Source: an uncultured Bryobacteraceae bacterium (GTDB taxonomy: Bacteria > Acidobacteriota > Terriglobia > Bryobacterales > Bryobacteraceae). From it: a stretch of DNA of 64,000 nt. Numbering within the stretch: position 1 is the stretch's first letter; each line of letters starts with the position of its first letter. Positions 38,066 through 51,110 of the stretch are shown piece by piece. A program made the position numbers and the translations under genes. The notes below the pieces were generated by a model, which was not told the origin of the DNA, did no database searches, and saw nothing but the letters and a program-made list of their open reading frames with translations. The stretch is taken from positions 53,462 to 117,461 of the forward strand of contig CALKXJ010000019.1 of the NCBI GenBank assembly GCA_938003835.1, written 5' to 3'.

Positions 38066-39817
38066 ATGAACGCGACGGTTGCCGACGGCCGGTCCCGCAC
38101 CGGCCTCATCCAGATCGATTCCGTTGAGGAGCTGATCCGCCGACAAGTCGAGCAAGAACGCGTGCGCCTGGAGCAGCAAGCGCGTCTCGGCCGCCGCCAG
38201 GTCCACCACTTCAAACGCCCCGTGGAACGGCCGTTCACCAAGGATCAGCGGCCGCACACCACGCTGCTGTTCGGCGGCCTGACCTGGAAACACGAAAAGC
38301 TTATTCACGGCGTGCTCGAGGGCTTGGGCTACAAGGCGGAGGCCCTGCCGACGCCCGACGTCGCCGCGTTTCAGATCGGCAAAGAGTACGGCAACAACGG
38401 CCAGTGCAACCCCACCTATTTCACCGTCGGGAATCTCGTGCAGTATCTACAGAGCCTGGAGGAGAGGGGGCTGAGCCGCCAGGAGATCATCGACAAGTAC
38501 GTCTTCTTCACCGCCGGCGCCTGCGGTCCCTGCCGCTTCGGCATGTACGAGGCCGAGTACCGCCTGGCGCTTAGAAACGCGGGATTTGACGGCTTCCGGG
38601 TGCTCCTGTTCCAGCAGTCGGGCGGGCTGAATCAGGCCGATGTGGAACAGGGCCTGGAGATGAACCTGGACTTCTTCCTGGGCATCCTCAATGCCCTGAA
38701 CTGCGGCGACGTCCTCAACGACGTGGCCTATCAGATCCGGCCTTACGAGGTGCGCGCAGGCGAGACCGACCGGACGCTCGAGCAGGTCATGGACTACATG
38801 CACGACGTCTTCGTCGAAAATCGTCCGTGGCGACTCAACGGTCGGCTCGGCGCCTGGCTCGGAGGCTCCAAAGAGACGCTCGAGTACGCCGGCAAATTCC
38901 TCAAGCAGCTCGCCGGTGACAAGATCCCGAGGGCGCTCGGGCACTGCCGCGAGATGTTCGACCGGATCGAGGTGGACCGGCTGCGCGTGAAGCCGATCGT
39001 GAAGATCACCGGCGAATTCTGGGCGCAGACCACCGAGGGAGACGGCAACTTCAACATGTTCCGTTTCCTGGAGCGGGAGGGCGCCCAGGTGCTGGTCGAA
39101 CCGGTGGGCACCTGGATCACCTACATGATCCACCAGGTGGTGCAGAAGTATCGGGACCACAAGGGACTCGAGGAAGGCGCCGTGCTTCCGCCCTGGTGGC
39201 AGCTCGGCCGGCGTGCCCGCATCGAGTGGAACTATCGCAACAGGCTGGCGAAGCTGAAGCTGGCCGAGGCGATCTTCCGTCGCGAGTATCACCGGCTAGT
39301 GAGGGCCCTCGGCGATCTGCCGCACCATCTCACCGACCAGTACGAGCTCCAGCGGCTCGGCCATCCCTACTACAACTCGCGGGCCGGCGGCGGCGAGGGC
39401 CATCTCGAGGTGGCCAAGAACATTTACTACTCCAACAAAGGCCTCGCCCATATGGTGCTGAGCCTGAAGCCGTTCGGCTGCATGCCATCGACCCAGTCCG
39501 ACGGGGCGCAGGCCGCCGTCGTGGCTCATTACAAGGACATGATCTACCTGCCGATCGAGACTTCGGGCGAGGGCGAGATCAACGCGCACAGCCGGGTGCA
39601 GATGGCGCTCGGAGAGGCCAAGGTTCGCGCCAAGCGCGAGTTTCAGGAGGCGCTGGAGGCGACCGGTTTGACGGTGGAAGACTGCTACGCCTTTGTCGAC
39701 GAGCACCCGGAACTCCGGCGGCCTTTCTACCGCCTACCGCAGCGCAGCGGTGTGGTCGGCGTCGCCGCCAACATGGTCTACCACATCGCCGATCTTCGCG
39801 CCCGGCGGAGGCATTGA
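38066..39817 (+). CDS. 2-hydroxyacyl-CoA dehydratase-like Fe-S protein (activase partner)
   Basis: This 583-residue protein is related to the component that accompanies BadF/HgdC-type activases (the HgdB/YjiM-like and CoA-activase-associated group). Conserved cysteines that could ligate iron-sulfur centres are Cys114 (NNGQCNPTYF), Cys153 and Cys156 (GACGPCRFGM), Cys213 (LNCGDVLND) and a later one in LKPFGCMPSTQSDG. A basic, coiled N-terminal arm covers about 20-60. No CoA-binding signature can be proven. GGAGG precedes the ATG. The stop is 4 nt before the giant activase gene, so both form one transcription unit and probably one complex. Substrate is unknown. Confidence 0.75.
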   Translation: MNATVADGRSRTGLIQIDSVEELIRRQVEQERVRLEQQARLGRRQVHHFKRPVERPFTKDQRPHTTLLFGGLTWKHEKLIHGVLEGLGYKAEALPTPDVAAFQIGKEYGNNGQCNPTYFTVGNLVQYLQSLEERGLSRQEIIDKYVFFTAGACGPCRFGMYEAEYRLALRNAGFDGFRVLLFQQSGGLNQADVEQGLEMNLDFFLGILNALNCGDVLNDVAYQIRPYEVRAGETDRTLEQVMDYMHDVFVENRPWRLNGRLGAWLGGSKETLEYAGKFLKQLAGDKIPRALGHCREMFDRIEVDRLRVKPIVKITGEFWAQTTEGDGNFNMFRFLEREGAQVLVEPVGTWITYMIHQVVQKYRDHKGLEEGAVLPPWWQLGRRARIEWNYRNRLAKLKLAEAIFRREYHRLVRALGDLPHHLTDQYELQRLGHPYYNSRAGGGEGHLEVAKNIYYSNKGLAHMVLSLKPFGCMPSTQSDGAQAAVVAHYKDMIYLPIETSGEGEINAHSRVQMALGEAKVRAKREFQEALEATGLTVEDCYAFVDEHPELRRPFYRLPQRSGVVGVAANMVYHIADLRARRRH

Positions 39818-39821
39818 CGCG

Positions 39822-43371
<3,550 letters not shown>

Positions 43372-43388
<17 letters not shown>

Positions 43389-45609
43389 ACCTTATGCGAT
43401 CGAAGATACTGGAGTTATAGGCCGCGCTAACCAGAATTCCCGTCTCCGGCTCACGCTGCACGGCGCCGTGCAGGGCGTCGGCTTTCGGCCGTTCGTCTAT
43501 CGCTTGGCCACGGAGCTGGGCCTGAACGGCTGGGTGCGAAACACTTCGACCGGACTCGACATCGAGGTCGAGGGCGCCGTTAGGAGCTTAGAGGCGTTTC
43601 TCGAGCGGCTCGAGCGGGAAAAGCCCCCGCCGGCAGTCGTGCTGGCCAGGGAGGTCTCGCGCCTGGCGCCTGCCGGCTTCGAGCGCTTCGAAATCCTCTC
43701 GAGCGACGGCGAGGAGACTCGCACGGCGGCCGTGTTACCGGACCTGGCCACATGCCGCGAATGTCTGGCCGAATTGTTCGATCCCGCGGACCGGCGTTAC
43801 CGCTACCCGTTCACCAACTGCACGCTGTGCGGGCCGCGTTACAGCATCATCCGCGAGATCCCGTATGACAGACCGAATACCACGATGCAGGGCTTTCCGC
43901 TCTGCCCGAACTGCGCGCGCGAATATCATGATCCCGCCGACCGGCGCTTTCACGCCCAACCGGTCGCCTGCCCCGCCTGCGGACCGCAGCTCGACGCACC
44001 AATCGAGCAGGCCGCCCAGGTTCTCGAAGCCGGCTTCATCGTCGCCTTGAAGGGCATCGGCGGCTACCAGCTCCTGGTTGACGCGCTCAACGAGGAGGCC
44101 GTCGTGCGCCTGCGGAGGCGCAAGCAGCGCGAGGAGAAGCCGTTTGCGCTCTTGATGCGGGATCTCGAGACGGTGCGGCGCTACTGCCTGGTTTCGAAAG
44201 AGGAGGCGGCGCTGCTCGAGTCCCCGGCGGCCCCGATCGTGCTGCTCGAGCCTCGTCCCGGCCACGGGATTGCGCCAAGTGTCGCGCGCCGTTCACCCTA
44301 CCTCGGCGTCATGCTGCCCTATTCGCCGCTCCATCATCTGCTCGCGCGGGAGTTTCCGCGTCCCCTGGTCGCCACCAGCGGCAATCGCAGTGACGAGCCG
44401 ATCGCCATCGACGACGCCGAGGCTCGTGACCGGCTCGGCCCGATCGCCGACTTCTTCCTCGCGCACAACCGCCCGATCGCGCGCCCGGTCGACGATTCGG
44501 TGGTGCGCCTGGCGCGCAGGCGCGAGAGCGTGCTGCGCCGCGCCCGGGGCTACGCGCCTTTGCCGATCCCGGTGCGCTCGAGCCTGCCGCCGGTGCTGGC
44601 CGTGGGGGCGCATCTTAAGAACACCGTCGCCATCGCCGTCGGACGCCAGGTCTTCGTGAGCCAGCACATCGGTGACCTCGACACGCTGGAGGCGCGCCAG
44701 AACTTCGAGCGCACGATCGACGACCTCTGCCGGCTCTACCGGTTCCGGCCGGAGCTCGTGGCCTGCGACATGCATCCGGACTACGCCTCCACGCTCTGGG
44801 CGCACCGCTCCGGCTTGCCTGTCATCGCCATACAGCACCATCACGCCCACGTGGCCTCCTGCGCCGCCGAGAACGATGTCCGCCCGCCGTATCTCGGCAT
44901 CGCCTGGGACGGGACCGGCTACGGGCTGGACGGCGCCATCTGGGGTGGCGAGATCTTCCTGGTCGAGGACGGCCGCATCGAGCGCATCGCCCACCTGCGC
45001 CCATTTCGTCTGCCGGGAGGCGAGGCGGCCATTCGGGAGTGCCGCCGCGCGGCGATGGGCGTCTCCTTCGAAGCCGGACTGCCCCTCGAAGGCAACCCGC
45101 ATATCGCCCGGATGCTCGAGCGCAACGTGAACTCGCCGTCGACGACCAGCGTCGGACGCCTGTTCGATGCCGTGGCCTCGCTCGCCGGCGTGGCCCACTT
45201 CAACCACTTCGAGGGTCAGGCGGCCATGGAGCTCGAGGCAGCCATCGGCGGCGGGAGGACCGAGGAGGCCTATCCGTTACCGGCAGGCGACTGGGCCGAG
45301 CTCATCCGCCGCCTCCGCGCCGACATCGAAGCGGGCGTGCCGGCTCCACCGGTGGCAGCCCGTTTTCACAATGCCCTTGTCGAGTGGATCGTTGAAGTCG
45401 CCAGAGCCTCCGGCGTGCGTCAGATAATAATGAGTGGCGGTGTTTTCCAGAACCGTTACCTGACCGAGCACGCAGCGGCACGCCTGGAGGCGCTGGGATT
45501 CGCCGTTTACACTCATCAGCGCGTGCCCGCCAACGACGGCGGGATCGCTCTGGGACAGGCGGTGCTAGCCGCGCGAGGATACTCATATGTGCCTGGCCGT
45601 TCCGGGTAG
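43372..45609 (+). CDS. hypF: Carbamoyltransferase HypF ([NiFe]-hydrogenase maturation)
   Basis: Makes and transfers the carbamoyl group that becomes CN on the [NiFe] centre. The 745-residue protein has all domains: acylphosphatase (about 25-110; HGAVQGVGFRPFVYRLATEL), and a double zinc finger (about 125-205; CRECLAELFDP, CTLCGPRYSI, CPNCAREYHDP, CPACGP). YrdC follows (about 215-400; ALKGIGGYQLL, RSPYLGVMLPYSPLHHLL), then the Kae1-like domain (about 410-740) with IQHHHAHVAS near 487 and MSGGVFQNRYL. The only available ATG lies inside the end of the activase gene, which adds about 20 poorly conserved residues. It overlaps hypC by 23 nt. Confidence 0.95.
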
Positions 45610-45844
45610 GATCGTCAGTATCGAAGAAGGCTCCGAGCCGATGCTTCGCCGCGGCAAGGTCGATTTCGGCGGAGTGCAAAAGGAGGTGAGCCTCGCCTTT
45701 ACGCCAGAGGCCGCTCCTGGGGACTACGTGCTGGTGCACGTGGGCTTTGCTTTGAACGTGGTGGACGAGGCCGAAGCGCAGCGGATCTTCGCCGAACTCG
45801 AGCGCCTGGGCGAGCTCGGCGAACTCGAGGAGCCGGCTCGGTGA
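45587..45844 (+). CDS. hypC: Hydrogenase maturation chaperone HypC
   Basis: This 85-residue HypC/HupF protein starts [15 protein letters not shown] with the essential Cys2. It has the OB-fold core [14 protein letters not shown] and [17 protein letters not shown]. It forms a complex with HypD and shuttles the Fe(CN)2CO unit to the hydrogenase large subunit precursor. It overlaps hypF at its start and hypD at its end (GTGA), so translation is coupled. Confidence 0.95.
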   Translation: MCLAVPGRIVSIEEGSEPMLRRGKVDFGGVQKEVSLAFTPEAAPGDYVLVHVGFALNVVDEAEAQRIFAELERLGELGELEEPAR

Positions 45845-46929
45845 AATACGTCGACGAATACCGTGACGAGGCGGCGGCGGCGCGCTTGGCCGCCGCTGTC
45901 CGCCGCCTGGTTCGACGTCCCTGGACCCTGATGGAGATCTGCGGCGGGCAGACGCACACGATTCTCAAGACCGGACTCGAAGAGCTGCTGCCGCCGGAAA
46001 TCAATCTCGTGCACGGTCCGGGCTGTCCGGTCTGCGTCACGCCGCTTGCGCTCATCGACAAGGCCGTCGCCATTGCCGCGCGTCCGGAGGTCATCTTCTG
46101 CTCGTTCGGGGACATGTTGCGGGTGCCCGGCAGCTCCCGGAGCCTCTTCGACGCCAAGGCCGCCGGAGCCGACGTGCGAATCCTCTACTCACCGCTCGAC
46201 GCCCTGCGGCTGGCCAAGGCCAATCCCACGCGCGAGGTGGTCTTTTTCGCTGTCGGCTTCGAGACCACCGCCCCGGCCAACGCCATGGCGGTCTGGCAGG
46301 CCGCCCGAGAGGGCATCGCCAACTTTTCGATTCTTGTCGCCCATGTGCTGGTGCCGCCCGCCATCCGCGCCATTCTCGACTCGCCGAATTGCCGCGTGCA
46401 GGCCTTCCTGGCCCCCGGCCATGTCTGCACCGTAATGGGCTACGAGGATTACGAAGCGATCGCGCGCGACTATCGGGTGCCGATCGTGGTGACGGGCTTC
46501 GAGCCGCTCGATTTGCTCGAAGGCGTGCGAATGGCGGTGGCGCAACTCGAAAGCGGCCGCGCCGAGGTGGAGAATCAGTACGCGCGCGCCGTGCGGCGCG
46601 AGGGCAACCGCCGGGCGCAAGAGCTGATCGCTGAGGTCTTCGAAATCTCTCCCCGCTCCTGGCGGGGCATCGGCGAGATCGCCTCGAGCGGCCTGCGGTT
46701 GCGGGAACGCTACCGCGCCTTTGACGCGGAGCTGCGGTTCCCGATCACGGGCATCGAAGCCGCCGAAAGCGAAGAGTGCATCGCCGGAGCGGTGCTACAG
46801 GGGCTCAAAAGGCCGTACGAGTGCCCCGCCTTTGCCGTGCGCTGTACGCCCGAGTCCCCGCTCGGCGCGCCAATGGTCTCTTCCGAAGGCGCCTGCGCCG
46901 CCTACTACCGCTATGGCCGAAGACAGTAG
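45841..46929 (+). CDS. hypD: Hydrogenase maturation protein HypD
   Basis: Fe-S scaffold on which the Fe(CN)2CO group is assembled. The 362-residue protein has a GTG start overlapping the hypC stop. It keeps Cys34 ([11 protein letters not shown]) and Cys62/Cys65 ([11 protein letters not shown]), both essential in known HypD proteins. [40 protein letters not shown] and the C-terminal cysteine region ([20 protein letters not shown]) with the 4Fe-4S ligands follow. Its end overlaps hypE by 17 nt. Confidence 0.95.
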   Translation: MKYVDEYRDEAAAARLAAAVRRLVRRPWTLMEICGGQTHTILKTGLEELLPPEINLVHGPGCPVCVTPLALIDKAVAIAARPEVIFCSFGDMLRVPGSSRSLFDAKAAGADVRILYSPLDALRLAKANPTREVVFFAVGFETTAPANAMAVWQAAREGIANFSILVAHVLVPPAIRAILDSPNCRVQAFLAPGHVCTVMGYEDYEAIARDYRVPIVVTGFEPLDLLEGVRMAVAQLESGRAEVENQYARAVRREGNRRAQELIAEVFEISPRSWRGIGEIASSGLRLRERYRAFDAELRFPITGIEAAESEECIAGAVLQGLKRPYECPAFAVRCTPESPLGAPMVSSEGACAAYYRYGRRQ

Positions 46930-47974
46930 CCGAGCGTTCACCTGGAGCTGCCCGCCGCTCTTCCGCGACTCCGACCGGATTCTGCTGGCGCACGGCGGCG
47001 GCGGCCGGCTGATGCAGCAGCTCCTGGAGAAGCTCTTTCTGCCGGCGTTCGCCAATGACGCTCTCGAGCGCCGTCACGACGGTGCAGTGGTGGAAGTTGG
47101 CGGGCTGCGTCTGGCCTTTACCACGGACTCCTATGTCGTCCGCCCGCTCGTGTTCCCGGGCGGCGACATCGGCTCGCTCGCCATCCACGGCACCGTCAAC
47201 GATTTGGCGATGTGCGGCGCGCGGCCGCTCTTCCTGAGCGCCGGGTTCATTCTGGAGGAGGGCCTGCCGGTGGCGACGCTCGAGCGCGTCGTCGGCTCGA
47301 TGCGCGAGGCGGCGCTCGCCGCCGGGGTGGCCCTGGTGACCGGCGACACGAAGGTGGTGGACAAGGGCAAGGGCGACGGCATCTTCATCAACACGGCCGG
47401 AATCGGCCTGGTGGAGGCGTCGCAACCCATCGGCCCCCGGCAGGTACGTCCTGGTGATGCCGTCATCCTCAGCGGAGACCTCGGCGCCCACGGCATCGCC
47501 GTCCTCTCCGTGCGCGAGGGCCTCGAGTTCGACGCCCCAGTGGAAAGCGACTCGGCCCCGCTCTGGGCGCCCGTCCAGGCGCTGATTCAGGCAGGGGTCG
47601 AGCTGCACTGCCTGCGCGATCTGACCCGGGGCGGCCTGAGCGCCGCGCTGAACGAGATCGCCACGGCAGCGCAGCTCGCCATCCGGATCGAGGAAGCGAA
47701 AGTCCCGGTTCGCGAAGCCGTGCGCGGCGCCTGCGAGCTGCTCGGACTCGATCCGCTTTATGTCGCCTGCGAGGGACGTTTCGCGGCCTTCGTGCCCGGC
47801 GAACAGGCGGAGCGCGCCGTCGAAGTCCTGCGCCGCTTCCCGGTCTCGGCCGCGGCGGAGATCGCCGGCCGGGTGGAAGAGGCGCCGGCCGGCACGGTCA
47901 TCCTGCGAAGCCGCATTGGCGCCAACCGCGTGCTGGACCTGCTGAGCGGGGAGCAGTTGCCCCGCATCTGCTAG
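46913..47974 (+). CDS. hypE: Carbamoyl dehydratase HypE
   Basis: Converts the carbamoyl group on its C-terminal cysteine to a thiocyanate with ATP. The 353-residue PurM-like protein shows [66 protein letters not shown] and the diagnostic C-terminus LPRIC. I chose the ATG inside the end of hypD; the longer upstream reading is a shadow of hypD. It is the last gene of the activase-hyp block and ends 26 nt from a convergent gene. No hypA, hypB or hydrogenase subunits follow. Confidence 0.95.
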   Translation: MAEDSSRAFTWSCPPLFRDSDRILLAHGGGGRLMQQLLEKLFLPAFANDALERRHDGAVVEVGGLRLAFTTDSYVVRPLVFPGGDIGSLAIHGTVNDLAMCGARPLFLSAGFILEEGLPVATLERVVGSMREAALAAGVALVTGDTKVVDKGKGDGIFINTAGIGLVEASQPIGPRQVRPGDAVILSGDLGAHGIAVLSVREGLEFDAPVESDSAPLWAPVQALIQAGVELHCLRDLTRGGLSAALNEIATAAQLAIRIEEAKVPVREAVRGACELLGLDPLYVACEGRFAAFVPGEQAERAVEVLRRFPVSAAAEIAGRVEEAPAGTVILRSRIGANRVLDLLSGEQLPRIC

Positions 47975-48000
47975 CGAGGGGGTATCGGGCCCGGCGCCGC

Positions 48001-49314
48001 TCAGGCGTGGACGGCCCGCGCACGCCGCCGCAGAGCCTGCTTGCGCGCGTTACCGAGGATCTCACGCAGACGCTGCCCGACGATGAGCTCCTCGCCCTCC
48101 TGAATGGTCGAAGAGACGATCTGAAGGCGGTTGGGGCGCCGCGGGGCGCCCTTGGAATCTTTCGGCCCTTCCTCGTGGACCGCCGGGACGAGGCTGGGAT
48201 TGGCGGCCGTGAGCACCTCGATGCGCGGGTCGCCGTCGCGAAGCTGGCGGTCGCACTCCTCGACGGTGAGCCCAAAGGCTTCTTCGTCCCACTTGACGGT
48301 CAGCGTGGGGTAACGGTTGCCGCCCTTGGGAATGGTGACCTCGGTGGTGACGCCGGGCACCGTCTCCACCAGTTTCGCGATGCGGTCCACGCGCTTGCCC
48401 CACTCGCGGTAGAACTTCTCAAGGTCCATCTTCATCCAGAGCTCGAGCGCGGTGAGAACGCCGATCACCTCTTCCTTGCCAACCTTCATGGGCCGGCAGA
48501 TGGCGCCCTCCCACGGGCTGTAGTTGGCCAGCGCCGCGTCGATCAGATCCTTGCGGCCGAACAGCAGCCCGGAGCATTGCGGTCCCCACAAGCCCTTGCC
48601 GCCGCTGAAACAGTACAGATCCACACCCATCTTCGCGTAGAGGCGGACGTTCTCGATGGGCGGGATCCCGGCGGCGTCATCGAGCAGGAGCGGAACGCCG
48701 GCCTTCCTGGTGATCTCGAGCGCCCGCTCGAGCCGTTCGCCGATCCAGGTGGTGTAGACCATCGCCGTGCGCTCGTTGAGGGCCTCTTTGAGCTCCTCAA
48801 GCGTGTTGGCGACGACGAGCCTTGCGCCGGTAAGCCGGATGGCGCTATCGAAGGCGTTGCGCCCGCCGAGCATCACCACTTCGTTCTTCATGCCGGTGGT
48901 ATCCGGCAGTTGCCAGACTTTGGCGGGATCGGTCCCGGCCATGCAGCCTGCGGTGGCTGCGGCCATGGCTGCGGCCGCCCCGGCGGTGACCATGCCGGCC
49001 TCGGCGCCGGAAAGCTCGGCCAGGCGGCGCGAGACGCCCTGGGCCAGCTCGTACATGTCGACAAAGTTCTGTGCGGCGGCGTCCTGGGCGCGGCGCACCT
49101 CGGGCAACTGGAGCGATCCGCTCAGATAGGTCCAGGTGCCGCGGCAGTTGATCAGAGGCCGCACGCCCAGGCGCCGGTAGACGTCGTTGCGGCTGCCCCG
49201 CCAGACGGCGGCCGAGAGTTTCTCGGCCGCTCCGCGCGTGGCGATCAAGGCAAAAACCGGCGCGGCGGCCGCCCACTTCATGAAGGCTCTCCGATGAGTC
49301 GGCTGTGAATCCAT
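48001..49314 (-). CDS. Tat-exported SelA-like / class V-fold PLP-dependent enzyme
   Basis: This 437-residue protein begins with a twin-arginine-type signal (THRRAFMKWAAAAPVFALIA). A fold type I PLP enzyme of the SelA/DGA ammonia-lyase-like group follows. The opening is YRRLGVRPLINCRGTWTYLSG, then SGAEAGMVTAGAAAAMA and VPLLLDDAAGI with the Asp that binds the pyridine nitrogen. The Schiff-base lysine is in YCFSGGKGLWGPQ. Relatives include D-glucosaminate-6-phosphate ammonia lyase and uncharacterised selenocysteine-synthase-like proteins. Substrate is unknown, and no SelB or tRNA-Sec is nearby. GGGAG precedes the ATG. The gene lies just downstream of guaA on the same strand, with no gap beyond the ribosome site. 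Confidence 0.8.
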   Translation of the reverse strand: MDSQPTHRRAFMKWAAAAPVFALIATRGAAEKLSAAVWRGSRNDVYRRLGVRPLINCRGTWTYLSGSLQLPEVRRAQDAAAQNFVDMYELAQGVSRRLAELSGAEAGMVTAGAAAAMAAATAGCMAGTDPAKVWQLPDTTGMKNEVVMLGGRNAFDSAIRLTGARLVVANTLEELKEALNERTAMVYTTWIGERLERALEITRKAGVPLLLDDAAGIPPIENVRLYAKMGVDLYCFSGGKGLWGPQCSGLLFGRKDLIDAALANYSPWEGAICRPMKVGKEEVIGVLTALELWMKMDLEKFYREWGKRVDRIAKLVETVPGVTTEVTIPKGGNRYPTLTVKWDEEAFGLTVEECDRQLRDGDPRIEVLTAANPSLVPAVHEEGPKDSKGAPRRPNRLQIVSSTIQEGEELIVGQRLREILGNARKQALRRRARAVHA

Positions 49315-49319
49315 GCTCG

Positions 49320-51101
49320 TCACTCCCATTCAATGGTCGCCGGCGGCTTGTGCGTCAGATCATAGAAGACCGCCGCGACGCCGTCGAGCGACAGAAGCTC
49401 GCCGCTCATTGTATCGAGGAGCCCTCGCTCCATGAGCACCGCGTTGGCCGTCATGCCGTCGACGGAGTCGACCGGCCGGAGCACGACAGAATCCGGCCGG
49501 CCCGCGTCGCCGACCGGAATCAGCACCACGGGGAACTGCCAGATCCTGCGGTCGAAGCTGGACTCATGCGCCAGGCGCCGGACGATCGCGTCCGCGCGGC
49601 GAAGGCGTGCAAGGCGTTCCGGCGAGATCTCGCTAGGGTGGGTGCTCATCCGGCCGAGCGCCGTATGAGAGGCGACGAGCGCCACGACGCGGTTGATGCC
49701 CGCGTTGCGGTTGATGAGCACGGTGGCCTCGTCGTGAAGCTCCTCGCCGGGCGCGGGAAACTCTTCCAGCGCGAGCACCGGCCGGTAGCTTCGCGAATCG
49801 CCCTGCACGCCGACGGAGCGCACCGGCAGGATCCAGCCGTCCTCGAGGCGCCGCACCGGCTCGGACGAGTCGGTGCAGAGGCACCGGATGGCAAGGGCCG
49901 GCCCCGGAAACGGGTGGCGGCTGAGGATCGTTTCGGGAAGCCCCAGCGCGCGGCCGAGCTCGCGCACCTCATCCTTGTAAAACGAAGTCAGGGGCTCGAC
50001 GATGCGGTTGGCCTCGATCAGCCGCTGGATGCCCGCGACGCGGTTGTGATGGGTCTTGATCACGTCGGCGTGCGCCGTGCCGCCGGATTCGATCGTGTCC
50101 GGGTAGATGGTGCCCTGCCCCAGGATCCAGTGCCCGTCCAGATAATGGCCGCGCTCGAGGATCCGCTCCTGGATATCGACGAACTTCTCGCCGATGATCA
50201 CCCGCTTCTGCTCGGGATCGCGCACGCCGGCCAGAGCGCTCAGGAACTCCTCGGCGGCGTGCTCGATGAAAAAGTTCCCGGCCGCCAGGGACTCGAAGAC
50301 GGCGGCGACGAACTCGGTCTCGCCTTCGCGCATCAGCCCGGTGTCGACATAGACGCCATGGACACGCTCCGGGCCAAGCGCGCGGATCGTGACGGTGTAG
50401 GCGACCGTGGAATCGACGCCGCCGCTCAGGAAGAACAGCACGTTGCGGTCGCCCACGGCCTCGCGGATGCGCTGTTTGAGGGCTTCGAGCTGGCGCTTCG
50501 GGTCCCAGTCGCGCTCGCAGCCGCAGACCCGGAACAGGAAGTTGGCAAGCAGCTCCGCCCCGCGCCGGGTGTGAACCACTTCGGGGTGGAACTGGACGCC
50601 ATACAACCGCCGAGCCTCATCGGCCATCGCCGCCACGGGACAAGTGTCGGTGTGCCCGAGGCGGCGGAATCCAGGCGGCAGGGAAGTGACCGCATCGCGG
50701 TGACTCATCCAGATGGGCTGGCGCCTCTCCAGGCCAGAAAACAGCACATCCGGATCGTCTATCTCCAGCCAGGCCGGACCGAACTCGCCGCGTTCGCCGC
50801 GTTCGACGCGGCCGCCGTTGAGCTGCGCCATCAGGTGCATGCCGTAGCAGATGCCCAGGACCGCGAGGCCGCGCGAGAACAGCGCCGGATCGACCGTCGG
50901 AGTGCCCGGCTCGTAGACGCTGCTCGGTCCACCCGAGATGACGACTCCCTTGAAGGCCCGGAGCTGCTCGGCTGGAGTGGCGGAGGGAAGCACCTCGGCG
51001 GAGACGCCCTGCTCCCGGATGCGGCGCGCGATGAGATGGCAATACTGACCGCCGGTGTCCAGGACGGCGATCTGCGTGCGGGATCTTTCAGCGGGATTCA
51101 A
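49320..51101 (-). CDS. guaA: GMP synthase (glutamine-hydrolysing), long form
   Basis: Converts XMP to GMP with glutamine and ATP. This 593-residue protein has a class I amidotransferase domain (about 10-200) with VLGICYGMHLMAQ and GVQFHPEVVHT. An ATP pyrophosphatase domain has the P-loop FFLSGGVDSTVAY (about 228-240). After FPGPALAIRCLC the order differs from E. coli GuaA. LPVRSVGVQGDSRSYRPV comes first, then a second dimerisation-like segment (INRVVALVASH, LARLRRADAIVRRLA, QFPVVLIPVG). It closes with SVDGMTANAV and THKPPATIEWE. This is the extended layout known from eukaryotic GMP synthetases. It lies 9 nt downstream of the protease gene's end partner and upstream of the PLP enzyme. Confidence 0.93.
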   Translation of the reverse strand: MNPAERSRTQIAVLDTGGQYCHLIARRIREQGVSAEVLPSATPAEQLRAFKGVVISGGPSSVYEPGTPTVDPALFSRGLAVLGICYGMHLMAQLNGGRVERGERGEFGPAWLEIDDPDVLFSGLERRQPIWMSHRDAVTSLPPGFRRLGHTDTCPVAAMADEARRLYGVQFHPEVVHTRRGAELLANFLFRVCGCERDWDPKRQLEALKQRIREAVGDRNVLFFLSGGVDSTVAYTVTIRALGPERVHGVYVDTGLMREGETEFVAAVFESLAAGNFFIEHAAEEFLSALAGVRDPEQKRVIIGEKFVDIQERILERGHYLDGHWILGQGTIYPDTIESGGTAHADVIKTHHNRVAGIQRLIEANRIVEPLTSFYKDEVRELGRALGLPETILSRHPFPGPALAIRCLCTDSSEPVRRLEDGWILPVRSVGVQGDSRSYRPVLALEEFPAPGEELHDEATVLINRNAGINRVVALVASHTALGRMSTHPSEISPERLARLRRADAIVRRLAHESSFDRRIWQFPVVLIPVGDAGRPDSVVLRPVDSVDGMTANAVLMERGLLDTMSGELLSLDGVAAVFYDLTHKPPATIEWE

Positions 51102-51110
51102 TCAGCCGTT

